A stretch of 48,759 bases of DNA from Anthoceros angustus. Lineage: Eukaryota; Streptophyta; Anthocerotopsida; Anthocerotales; Anthocerotaceae. Of the stretch, positions 21,245-30,509 are shown in pieces. Each line of letters opens with the position of its first letter. The stretch's first letter is position 1. Location of the stretch: contig MU008241.1 in the NCBI GenBank assembly GCA_010909165.1, positions 1-48,759 on the forward strand, in the 5' to 3' direction. Position numbers and translations under genes: made by a program. The notes beneath the pieces are model-generated. The model was not told the origin of the DNA. It saw only the letters and a program-made list of their open reading frames with translations, and searched no databases.

Positions 21245-22032
21245 CAAGTTTTGGCTGTTAGGATGACCTAAGCGACAATGCCAAAGTGTGGTGTTGGAGA
21301 AGGTGGCAGAATTGTGGGTGGCTACACTACATTCATGGTATGTAAAGGAACCACTTGGACTGACAGTTTATATAGACCGTCCTCTAGTGTCGGAGCAGAT
21401 GGTATAAAACTTACTTGTGAGATAAGAAATAAGACAAATATCTACGTGAAGAATAACTTGCATGCTATGATCGGAACATAAGCTAGCGGCAAACACTAGG
21501 TTTTTGCACATGGATGGTACGTGAAGGACATGGGAAAGAGAGAGACCTTGGCCTGAAGAGCATCTGAGAACAACTGAACCTACACCAGAGATGGGGAGGT
21601 TGTGATCATCGCCAATAGACGAGTTTGGTGTCACATGGGTAAATAAGACTCAAAGAGTTTTTGTTGTAGCGGATATGTGATGTAGCTCCCTTGTCATCGA
21701 GAATTGGTTTGATGGCTTTGATGATGCCATCACCGACAATAAAATATGGTGTTGTGGAAGATTGTTTCTTCACTACAACATGTGCTCCAGGTGCGGCCTC
21801 CTTCCTAGGCTCGCCGTTCTTCTTTTTCTTGCAGTCCTTCTCCATATGATTTGGAATTCTGCACCAATTACAAATAATAACTCCAGTCTTCTTATTACCT
21901 TTTGTAGGTGTTGAAGAAGACGAGGATTCGCCGCCGAGTCAATATTGGTTGGGATTGGGTCGTGAAGAAACAAGTCCTCTACCACGGCCTCGGCCTCGAT
22001 CTCTTCCTCTACCCCTTCCAGTGAACATCACA
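21245..22032 (-). pseudogene. Copia Gag-knuckle/protease fragment (copia5)
   Basis: Minus strand, in order: Arg/Gly repeats (GRGRG type, about 22010-21960), a canonical zinc knuckle CNWCRIPNHMEKDC (C-x2-C-x4-H-x4-C, about 21880-21835), a decayed protease (KGATSHIRYNKNSLSLIY, 21690), VLHVPSMCKNLVFAASL (21525), and WHCRLGHPNSQN (about 21280), the pre-integrase motif. No LTR, RT or RNase H accompanies it. It begins right at the end of LTR copy C. It is not the missing 5' part of copia2, which has its own protease end. Confidence 0.8.
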
Positions 22033-23109
22033 TGCGGAGGAAAATCCCGGGCTTAGAGATTCACCTCTGCGCCCACACTTATCCCACTTGCCGTTTAAAT
22101 ACGTTGGGTTTCGTCCCATGAGACTTGTGTGAACGGTCGGATCTTGGGAAATCGATCACGCACTCTACACACTACCTCATTTCCCTAAACAAGCAAGGCA
22201 CCCACTACTCTCCCTCACGTTGCACACACCTGCTCCTTCACTCAATCCTCGACCTACAATGACACCATACAATTGCAGGTCATGCCTTAGCAGCAGGGAG
22301 TCTATCACGAGCGCGCCCAGGGACCCCTTGGCCCACACCGCAATTTCGTCCCTACTCCTAAGACCAATCTTCTCCCCACAGGGAGCGCCCTCTTACTGCA
22401 TATTTGGGATTCGTTCTGTAGCCTATGGCCTTCCGTTTTTCCTACACTCTAAGCTCCCTCACAACCTTCTCAATCAACAACGCTCTCTCCTTCTCTACTC
22501 ATCTACCCTTCCTCCTTCCACGATCTCCTACTCTAATGCCGTTTGCTTGGCTCATTAATTCCAACTCGCTATACAGCTGGCACAGTCCGTCCAAAATTAG
22601 CAGAAGTTCTTCCTTGGGCGGTTGCTAGTGTGGTTTGCAGATTGAGAGAACCTCCAGAGTCTTTCCTCATGAGTCTACCCTCAGAGTTCCTTGAGCATCG
22701 CCACACACTCAAAGCAAAACAATTCACGGCAACCATTCTACAGTGAGCGGTGGCGGGCGCTGCGGTGAACAAGCCCTCCGCCCCACCACTCAGGCCAGTG
22801 GCGTACTCCCTCTGTGCAGGCCATTTGCATTGGCTTGTGATGCAGTCACGCACACAAAGCGAAGGACTCGGGAGGATGGGAGCGCAAGACACGATAATTT
22901 TACTTCACAAACTCCCTCCTTTTATAGGGAGGACCTGTACATACAACCTCCCTTGGGTGGGCCTGCTGCAGGCCACCTTTCTCAATATTTTATAATTTCT
23001 TACCGCTAGCATTTAAGTTCTGGCATCCAAGTCTGCTGTCTGATTTCGGGTAAATTCTATTCTAGCAAGTTCACCTATGTCAACCTTGGAATAACTTCAG
23101 TCTACACCA
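22033..23109 (-). repeat. Gypsy LTR copy C
   Basis: On the minus strand from TGGTGTAGACTGAAG, after the tract GGGAAGTGGGAAGGATAGG, to about CCCGGGATTTTCCTCC. TATA box CTATAAAAGGAGGGAG lies at plus 22915-22930. It matches copies A and B. It belongs to the minus-strand element whose coiled-coil ORF lies at 30504-32097. Confidence 0.7.
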
Positions 23110-23977
23110 CCTATCCTTCCCACTTCCCAAAGTGCATTAATGGGCATTGACCAACTTGAGTCCTTATCTTGCTGAGGCGGTGACGTGTTCCCTGTTGGTT
23201 GGCTTTCTCATCCTCGTTTTGCTCCTGCCACCTCCCCAGTTTCTGTCTTCTTCCTGACTTGTGGGGCAAGAATCTTCTTGTCCCTTCTTCCGCGTGGGCG
23301 CCTGATTCCCTGATTCTCCGGATAATTCGCCTCGCCCGTGCTCCAAGCGGCCTATCTTCCATTCTCCGTTGGTGCGCTCTTTCAAGGCACCCTTCCGATG
23401 TAGGTGGCGGCCCTCAGGGTAAGTTGGCCTCCTACCATGGTAGGTTGGTCCCTTTCCTCCATGCTGTTCTCCTGTCTTCACCTTGGAGAAAACTTCATGG
23501 GCTAATGTCTTCTTGGCTCCCTTGCCTGCTGTTTGGTTTGTCCATACCTATCATGGAGCATTCCCAAAAGACCCCTTTTCCCCCAGTCGTGGCTCACCAA
23601 TGTCTCCTCCCTAGTGATTCCTCCGGGCCTTCTTCGTGTTGGACTCCTTCCCGGGTCCCGATTCTTCCCTTGATCATGGGGTGTGAGAATTTCTCACCCC
23701 TTCTCCTGTTCCGACGGGGCGGACCCCATCCTTGGTCTCCTCCGGCGGCTGTCCCTTATCAACCACCTTGTCATCTTTCCTGTGCTTTGGATCCCCGGCC
23801 TTCCATCCTCTACAAGGCCCCATGGCTGCTTCTGCCTCGGACCTCGTTCGTGGGTCCACCTTCCCGCGATAGGGCTGCCTACTCTACAGGTAGGCGGTCT
23901 CCCTCAGTGGTAGGTTGACCCCCTGCACTTCCCGCGCCATCTCCTTCCTTCTGCTATTTCCTCTCCCTCTCTCCTTC
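23110..23977 (-). pseudogene. 3' end of the gypsy extra ORF (left of copia4)
   Basis: Continues the coiled-coil ORF after removal of copia4: the minus strand reads KEREREEIAEGRRWRGK and, 23859-23674, MGPCRGWKAGDPKHRKDDKV with a charged, low-complexity tail. The perfect palindrome CCTACCATGGTAGG lies at 23431-23444, a diverged one near 23888-23920. Correspondence with copy A is patchy. Confidence 0.5.
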
Positions 23978-24182
23978 ATGTGCGTTTACATGATTGGTAG
24001 GCTAGACATTCAGATGAACATAAGGAAAAAAGGAACTGGTACATTACAACGATAAGAGAACAAGGATATATTGTCCAAGTCTCACGAACGGTTACAACTA
24101 ATAACTGTCATTAGGGTTTTGAGTAAACCTATCGACCTAGGTATATAACAATGTAACATAAGTAATATTTAACTATTCTAAC
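23978..24182 (-). repeat. copia4 3' LTR
   Basis: About 205 bp. Minus strand TGTTAGAATAG to CATGTAAACGCA. Compared with the 5' LTR it lacks a 6-bp AATCAG-type segment and one T near its end. No substitution is apparent. Confidence 0.93.
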
Positions 24183-24355
24183 ACCCCCTCTCATTGTATA
24201 TACAGCTAAAAGCCTAAACGGGAATAATAGCTGAAATCTAAAAAACGGTAACACGCAAGCCCCGCAGTCTGAACTCCTTTAATACTACGCTCCAGCTTCA
24301 GCTACTGAGCTTCAGCTCACGAATCCTCCTAACATATTCACGCTTCCGTTGCGCC
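24183..24355 (+). promoter_or_regulatory. Upstream region of the antisense ORF in copia4
   Basis: 173 bp between the 3' LTR and ATG 24356. It contains the copia4 polypurine tract (minus) and AT-rich DNA. No clear TATA box is placed. The neighbouring LTR could supply antisense promoter activity. Confidence 0.3.
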
Positions 24356-25235
24356 ATGGCTGGATCCAAAGCTGCTCCAATTGACCTATCTGATCCTGAA
24401 TATGACGAGCCAGATACGGGATACCACAGCGCATCTGAGAGCGAGGCTCAGGCTGGTCACGCGAGCTTAGCACCTGCTTCACCTGTGAAGAAGGAGTCAC
24501 CTGGTACCACTGCCCTGAGACGCAAGCTCTGCAGATGTCCTGACGATGCTCCTCCTCACCTGCATCCTAAGCGGTGACAATCGAGGATGTCGGATAGGAG
24601 TCATGAGGCCGGCGTAAATGCATGATTGAAGCGGGAGAAAGGGAAGCTAAGCTGAGGCGGGAGGTGGCAAGACTCAAGCAGGCTGTAGCTACTTCTTCAA
24701 GACACCCTGCTTCATACAATCACAGCTTCGTCAAGACCAGAACAGAGAAGCTAACGGAGGCCCTCGACGTTGTCGTAATGCCTGAGAGCTACCGGCCCAG
24801 AGACTTTCAGATGCCCTTAGGCCACCTCTATAAGATGAAACGTGTGATTACTGACGGGGACGGAGCGGACGACCCCATGACCCCAGAGGTTTACATCTGC
24901 CCTACCTCTAAGGTCACCATGTTCAGGCAAAATTGGTTCAGATGGGGTGGACAAGACGGGAATTTTATTTCCTACTACGGTATGTACAGGTTCTACAGCT
25001 TGTCAAACACCTGCTCACTGTGACTTGACCTACTGCTAATGTCTGCTTTATGTGTGAGAGTCCAGTTTCACGGGAGAGAATGGCTGAGGAGTCAGGTATG
25101 GTCTGGATGGACGAGAATGAAGATGGGTCTGAGGAAGACAAACCAGACTTCGACCCAAATTTCGATGAGCTTCATGAGATGAGCAAGAGGGGAAAATCCA
25201 AATTCCTATCCCCCTCTAGCTCTGAAGAATTTTAG
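24356..25235 (+). CDS. Antisense spliced ORF inside copia4, unknown protein
   Basis: Plus-strand frames opposite to copia4. Part 1 (24356-24577) begins MAGSKAAPIDLSDPEYDEPD, acidic, Ser-rich. After a frame change near 24578-24621 (stop TGA 24575-24577), part 2 (24622-24979) has a short charged helix, EREAKLRREVARLKQAV, then an unrecognised domain with DVVVMPESYRPRDFQMPL, MTPEVYICPTS and FRQNWFRWGGQDGNFISYY. A GT-AG intron, 24980-25065 (86 bp; donor GGTATGT, branch-like GCTAATG, acceptor TCCAG), joins it in phase to part 3 (25066-25235), an acidic tail ending SPSSSEEF. Part 2 alone would stop at 25023. Extra ORFs between pol and the 3' LTR, some antisense, are known from plant LTR elements. 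Function is unknown. Confidence 0.5.
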
Positions 25236-25329
25236 ACCCTTAGACACAGACAGACCTAGGTAGAAAAGACACTGTTAGTGCAAGACTCTCCTACCTACTG
25301 CTCCTCAGACTACTGTAACTAATCTTTGC

Positions 25330-25931
25330 TGGACTTGTTGAAGGGTTGACGTGGACTAAACACTCCTAACGCCTCCTTAAGTTGGTAATGCTTCACCCTG
25401 GGTAAGCACTTGGTAAAAATATCTGCAGCATTGGAATCTGTTGGCACATACTCCAGCGTAACCTAACCAGTCTCAACTGCATGCCGTATAAAGTGATGGT
25501 GGACTTCCACATGTTTTGTTCTGGCATGGAATACTGGGTTTTGAGCCAATGCCAAGGCTGACTGATTATCACAGTATATCAAGGTTGGCCCCTTCTGTGG
25601 ATGTCCAAGGTCAGCTAACAGTCTTCGCAACCAAATTGCTTCTTTGGAGGCTTGTGTGAGGGCGGTAGTATTAAACCTCTGTGTGAAAGTGACACCATTG
25701 TCGCTGATGACCATGTCACAAAGACCTGCAAGTAAAAGCGTGTAGACCGACCTTCTCAGACTGGCGGGTGCAGTCGGCATCACAGTAACCAACAAGGGTA
25801 AACTCCTCTTCATCATATCCTTGCTTGGTGTAATTGATGCCATGGTCACAAGTCCCTTTTAAATAGCGAAGAATCCTCTTTGTTGCTGACCAGTGTACTC
25901 TTCCCGGGCTCTTGAGATGCTGGGAGACCAT
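25330..25931 (-). pseudogene. copia4 RNase H
   Basis: Minus strand: GRVHWSATKRILRYLKGTCD, FTLVGYCDADC (25800), then TQASKEAIWLRRLLADLGHP and LIYCDNQSALALAQNPVFHA with RTKHVEVHHHFIRHAVETG. The tail DSNAADIFTKCLP follows one stop. The catalytic Asp-containing motifs GYCDAD and YCDNQSA are present. At least one frame change, near 25680, disrupts it. Confidence 0.88.
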
Positions 25932-26028
25932 GCTTACAGGAAGAGCTATATCTCCAGTCTGTTATTGAGCAATAAATTAGCTAACCACTGAGCATAGGAA
26001 TCGCCTCCATTTCACTTCTCATGCTCGA

Positions 26029-27181
26029 TTAAGGTATTTCCTTGGACAACTTGCAGCCAGCCTCAAGAGGGGTAAGTGCTGGCTTGGCATCAGTAAGTTT
26101 GTACTTAAATAGCATGTCGAAAATATATTTTTCCTGATGAATTGTAAGCGTTCCAGATGCAGGATCACGGTAAAGCTGCATTCCAAGACAATAAGAAAGC
26201 TCTCCTACGTCAACCATGTCGAAACGAACAGATAAGAGGCCCTTCACTTTTGTAATCTGTGCTAAATCAGTGCCCAACAGAATACAGTCATCTACATAGA
26301 GTGCTAATATGACATAGCCTGTGGGGTCTTGCAGACGATATACGTTCGAGTCAGCAGTACTCTTCTGAAAAGTAAGACCCAGCAAGTATTCATCAATAAA
26401 TTGATACCAGGCTCTGGGGCTCTGCTTGAGCCCATATATAGTCTTGAGAAGCTTGCACACATGATCCTCTTTGCCTTCCATCTCGAAGCCCTCAGGTTGT
26501 TGCATAAAGATTTCCTCCTCCAACTTACCATGTAAAAAGGCTGTTTTGACGTCCATCTGGTGTATAAACAAACAGGGAGAAGAACGCCGACATCGAGAAG
26601 AGAACCCTCAAGGACTGAGCCTTCACAACAGGCGAAAAGGTATCATGATAATCCAGTCCTTCTACTTGAGAAAAGCCCCGAGCAACCAACCGCGCTTTGT
26701 ATCTAGAAATACTGCCGTCCGCCTTATATTTTAGCTTGAAGACCCACTTAGAGGTCACAATTTTCCTCCCCTGAGGCGGAGGGCAGATTTCCCATGTCTT
26801 ATTCTCAATCAGACTATCATACTCCGACTTGATGGCTTGTTTCCAAAAATGAGCTTCAGGACCAGAGATAGCTTCATTATATGATGAAGGTTCATAACCC
26901 GGAGTCACCACCATATTAGCCCTCTCAACAACATCAATGACTACCTCCCCTGGACTTGAACCAAGCGGACGAGGAACCTTCCGAAAGTCCTCAATCCGGT
27001 AAGGCGGCTCAGCCCACTGTGCAGGAGGTCTCCTAACTCTGGTAGACCATCTAGGAGGGGCCAGCTGAGGAGGAGGGATTACATATTCCACAGGATCATC
27101 GACAAACCAATCTGGAATTTCAACAGGTCGACGTGGAGATAGTGGTGGAGAAAGCAGGTGATCATCGGTGGCGGGCATCAC
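26029..27181 (-). pseudogene. copia4 reverse transcriptase
   Basis: Two open frames on the minus strand. 27181-26525 includes KWVFKLKYKADGSISRYKAR, LVARGFSQVEGLDYHDTFSP and VVKAQSLRVLFSMSA. 26571-26029 includes MDVKTAFLHGKLEEEIFMQQ, IYGLKQSPRAWYQFIDEYLL and ILALYVDDCILLGTDL, with the YVDD box. They overlap with a single frameshift at about 26560, where FSLFVYTPDGRQN should run into IHQMDVKTAF. Apart from that it looks recently functional. Confidence 0.92.
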
Positions 27182-27193
27182 ATCCGGCGCTCA

Positions 27194-28439
27194 TCAACAT
27201 CCATGATGATCGGGGCATACGAATCGACATCGAGCCACAGTAGCGGTAAGGGGCACCTTTGGAACTAGAGGTGGAACAGCAGGGTAAGAAGGATCATTAT
27301 CGGGAAAATGTACAAAGTCAGACTCACTAACCTCACTGTCTGTGTCTACAGGAGGTTCCTGAAGGGAAACTTCGTCTGAGTCTAAAAAATCATCAGGGGA
27401 ATGGGAGGGTGGTTTCAAGACAACACTCTCATCAAAGGCTACAGTCCTAGCATGAACAACTCGACGAGAAGTAGGATCAAAAAGCTTGTAGCCGTGAATT
27501 CCTGCTGTATAACCTATAAAGATATGCCTTTTAGACTTGAAAGCAAACTTGGTACGTAACTTATCTGGTATGTGTGCATATGCAGTGCTGCCAAACACTC
27601 TGAGATGAGACAAATCAGGTTTACTACCTGTCCAGACTTCGAAGGGGGTGGAACCACGAAGGGAAGACACAGCTGACCTATTGGAGATAGTGGCAACTTT
27701 GCCTCAGCCTACTCCGACGATGAGCAACAGCCCACAGTACGGAAAGGGCTCGTGCGGCGTCCTGAATAGTCCTGTGCCTCCGTTCAACTCGTCCATTCAT
27801 ATCAGAATGGTACGGAATGGTAAGTTGTCGTGTGATCCCCCTCTCCTGACAAAATGCCTGAAAAGCTGTAGACATGTACTCCTTGCCATTGTAAGCGAAT
27901 ACATTTGGTGTAATGCTGCTCGCATATGCGGAATAACGTTAAGCTATGAAACACCTCACTCTTTTGGCGGAGAAGCTCAGTTACTACAAAATGGGATCTG
28001 TCATCCTCAAATACGACAAAGTATCTGGCTCCTCCCCACGAGGGAACAGACATTGGTCCACAGATGTCTGAGTGGACTAAATCCAGGATCTCTGTAGGCT
28101 TTCTTGTCTTTCCACTGCCAAAGTGGGACTTAAACTACTTCCCATGCACACAGGCTACACAGAGATCAAGATCAGGTAATTCACTTTCATTAAAACCTGT
28201 TACCATTTTTTCTCGCAAAAGTCTCCTCATGGCTTGAATATTTGGATGTCCTAGTCGACAGTGCCACTTAAAGGCATTTCCAGCTTTAACGTTTGTGGCT
28301 GTAACACTTGCAGTAGCTTTCTCACGAGGTACATCAGACACAAAGTCCAGAAGGTACAAATCAAAGAGTGGTGTACTCTATATGTGTGATTGGCGAGTAA
28401 GTGGATCGACATTGATTGCCTTGACGTAATCCTATAGAG
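27194..28439 (-). pseudogene. copia4 integrase
   Basis: Pre-integrase zinc motif FKWHCRLGHPNIQAMRRLL and LDLCVACVHGK (28270-28140). Core fragments GGARYFVVFEDDRSHFVV (28020-27970) and AFQAFCQERGITRQLTIPYH with SDMNGRVERRH (27870-27790, the Glu region). C-terminal part STPFEVWTGSKPDLSHLRVF and KRHIFIGYTAGIHGYKLFD (27655-27480). Three or more frame changes interrupt it. Confidence 0.85.
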
Positions 28440-30260
28440 ATTCGTTTTTCCCAGAGCCATAGTGCTTACCAAATTTTTGGCAAGAGCTGGAACATGAAGT
28501 GCACCTTCTAACAAAAGATAACTGCCATCCTTCAATGTAATTTGTACAGCTCCAGATCCCTTGATTGGTATAGTAGAGTTGTCTCCTAACACTACTGCTG
28601 TTTGGTGGCATGTAGGAGATGACTCATAGGTGATGAAGGATTTCTTCTTCGAACACATATGATTGTTGGCTCCACTGTCGAGAAACCACTTCTGACAACC
28701 TGCTTTGGAAGAAGACAAGAAGGCTACTAGCAGCCCTGGTGTCGCAGCCCTAGCAGTATGTGTTGCTGGTGGATGAGGCCCCTTAGCACTGTCGTCCCTC
28801 ACCTTCTTCCTGCAATCTTTAACCCAATGGCCTGGCTTCCCACAATAGTTACAATTTCCAGGTTTGGAAGTGGAGTTTGAACTTGGCTGACTTGCATGAG
28901 AGAAGGACGTCTGACCTCTACCCCTGCCTAAACCACCTCTCCACTTTCCTCTAAACCTACCCCTGCCCCTACCCCTACCAACATATAATGCTGTATCACT
29001 TTGTTTGTGAGAGGTATATGAAGCTGACGAGCCACCTTTCATTTGTTTTCTATTGGCTTCAAACTGTAACAAAGCCCCTACAACTTTCTGGACTGTAAGG
29101 TTAGAAGATGCTGGGGTAGTTGCTGTGGCAGGGTTAACTATTGCTGAGGTTTGCAGGCTGGAACTAAACTGTTCATAACTAGGTGGAAGCGAAAGAAGCA
29201 GCTGTATGGCCGCTCTTGATTCAGTTACCAACACTCCACAGGATGCAAGTTTGGCTCTACAGGCCCTGAACTTGGCTACATGACTCTCAACTGAGTCTAA
29301 TTCCTTCATGCGAAGTGTCTGGTATTGCAGGGTTGCTGCTGCCTCTGCTACCATGTCCTTTGAGTCATATGTCTCTGATAGCAACGACCAAACCTCGTTT
29401 GAGGATTCAGTCAATCTGATGTGAGGTATCATCTCCTGCGATACGGAGGCCACGAGGATTGTTCGTGCCTTCCTATCTTTATGCTTCCACTCTAATTCAT
29501 CTTTCATTGTCCATTTAGGTACAGTTCCTCCAGGCGAAGGAGGACCAGAGGGCTGTCCGTGAACCTTCTTCGGAACAGACCCATCAACAACTTCCATGAG
29601 AAGTTTCTCCTCTAGGATGGTACGCACCCTAAAGCTCCAGGCATCAAAATTATGAGAATTCAGACGGTCCCTCTCTTGCAGCCTATCACGGGCGTGGGTT
29701 CTTCGACGCCATGATACTGCGGAAGCAGACAAAATTATAAATAACAATTTGCTCCACAGTCCGACCTGTCTCTGGTTTGCCATTGTCATCAGATCTGAAA
29801 CACGTTGCTTCTCAATGTACTCCTGTTTAATCTGAACTGCATCAATTCGGGACGTGTATTCCAAGACTGTGCTCTTAATGTTCAGAATGGAGTTGAGAAT
29901 GGCCTGATGCTCAGTGAAAACTTCAGGTCTGGAATGCTTTCTGTGAGCGACAGCTGGATATTCAGTATGCTTCTTTTTGCATTCACAATCTGATGACGAT
30001 GCACGGCTGTTTGCAGGAATATGAGAATCAAGAAAAGCGTTAAGAAAACGTGCTCTGTCTCTAACTTTGGCAGGCGACGGAGTCTTCTTAAAGTAGAGCC
30101 TTTCAAATTCAGCTCTGCGCTCCTTTGCGTTCTCAAATTCTGGACAGAACTGCCTGCAAGGATGCTTGCGAGGCATGTTTCCACATCTACTAGGGTTTTG
30201 CAATAATTGCCATTCGGCTTCAAGAAATTCTAGTATTATGTGGTAAATGCAAATAGCCAA
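28251..30260 (-). CDS. copia4 Gag-protease with unusual N-terminal extension
   Basis: A single 669-codon frame. The first ~190 residues are not standard copia Gag: an internal Met at residue 29 begins MPRKHPCRQFCPEFENAKER, followed by Cys/His-containing CECKKKH and a helical stretch ending LWSKLLFIILSASAVSWRRR. Gag proper starts LNSHNFDAWSFRVRTILEEK with LMEVVDGSVPKK (residue ~205), then an Arg/Gly stretch and the zinc knuckle CNYCGKPGHWVKDC (residue ~480), then protease WFLDSGANNHMCSKKKSF and ALHVPALAKNLVS. The last ~50 codons are out of the expected frame: a shift near 28440 separates it from integrase. The extension may be a captured host segment; I do not recognise it. Confidence 0.8.
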   Translation of the reverse strand: MAICIYHIILEFLEAEWQLLQNPSRCGNMPRKHPCRQFCPEFENAKERRAEFERLYFKKTPSPAKVRDRARFLNAFLDSHIPANSRASSSDCECKKKHTEYPAVAHRKHSRPEVFTEHQAILNSILNIKSTVLEYTSRIDAVQIKQEYIEKQRVSDLMTMANQRQVGLWSKLLFIILSASAVSWRRRTHARDRLQERDRLNSHNFDAWSFRVRTILEEKLLMEVVDGSVPKKVHGQPSGPPSPGGTVPKWTMKDELEWKHKDRKARTILVASVSQEMIPHIRLTESSNEVWSLLSETYDSKDMVAEAAATLQYQTLRMKELDSVESHVAKFRACRAKLASCGVLVTESRAAIQLLLSLPPSYEQFSSSLQTSAIVNPATATTPASSNLTVQKVVGALLQFEANRKQMKGGSSASYTSHKQSDTALYVGRGRGRGRFRGKWRGGLGRGRGQTSFSHASQPSSNSTSKPGNCNYCGKPGHWVKDCRKKVRDDSAKGPHPPATHTARAATPGLLVAFLSSSKAGCQKWFLDSGANNHMCSKKKSFITYESSPTCHQTAVVLGDNSTIPIKGSGAVQITLKDGSYLLLEGALHVPALAKNLVSTMALGKTNLYRITSRQSMSIHLLANHTYRVHHSLICTFWTLCLMYLVRKLLQVLQPQTLKLEMPLSGTVD

Positions 30261-30285
30261 ATAGCCCAGAAGATCAGAACGTGGT

Positions 30286-30297
30286 GCTCTGATACCA
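30286..30297 (-). promoter_or_regulatory. copia4 primer-binding site (tRNA-iMet)
   Basis: Minus strand TGGTATCAGAGC directly follows the 5' LTR end (…GCAACA). This is the standard plant copia primer site for minus-strand DNA synthesis. Confidence 0.9.
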
Positions 30298-30509
30298 TGT
30301 TGCGTTTACATGAATCAGATTGGTAGGCTAGACATTCAGATGAACATAAGGAAAAAAGGAACTGGTACATTACAACGATAAGAGAACAAGGATATATTGT
30401 CCAAGTCTCACGAACGGTTACAACTAATAACTGTCATTAGGGTTTTGAGTAAACCTATCGACCTAGGTATATAACAATGTAACATAAGTAATATTTAACT
30501 ATTCTAACA
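30298..30509 (-). repeat. copia4 5' LTR
   Basis: About 212 bp, minus strand TGTTAGAATAGTTAAAT to CATGTAAACGCAACA, with TTATATACCTAGG as a likely TATA box. Essentially identical to 23978-24182. Confidence 0.93.

Larger units (their letters stand above)
23978..30509 (-). mobile_element. Young Ty1/copia element copia4 with extra ORFs
   Basis: A 6.5-kb minus-strand element with ~205-bp terminal repeats. After the 5' LTR (right) come the iMet primer site TGGTATCAGAGC (plus 30286-30297), a 669-codon Gag-protease frame, integrase, RT and RNase H ending near 25330, an antisense ORF set (24356-25235, plus), a GAGAGGGGG polypurine tract, and the 3' LTR. It is inserted into the gypsy coiled-coil ORF: DMDSEEP on the right, KEREREE on the left. 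The LTRs differ only by small indels, so insertion is recent. Target duplication is unclear (flanks CTTCA and TTCTG). Confidence 0.93.

Noticed and set aside
13659-22032. Reading copia2 and the copia fragment at 21245-22032 as one element split by gypsy DNA
   Set aside because: Copia2 has its own protease end and pre-integrase motif at 16630-16900, so the two overlap in content and must be separate.
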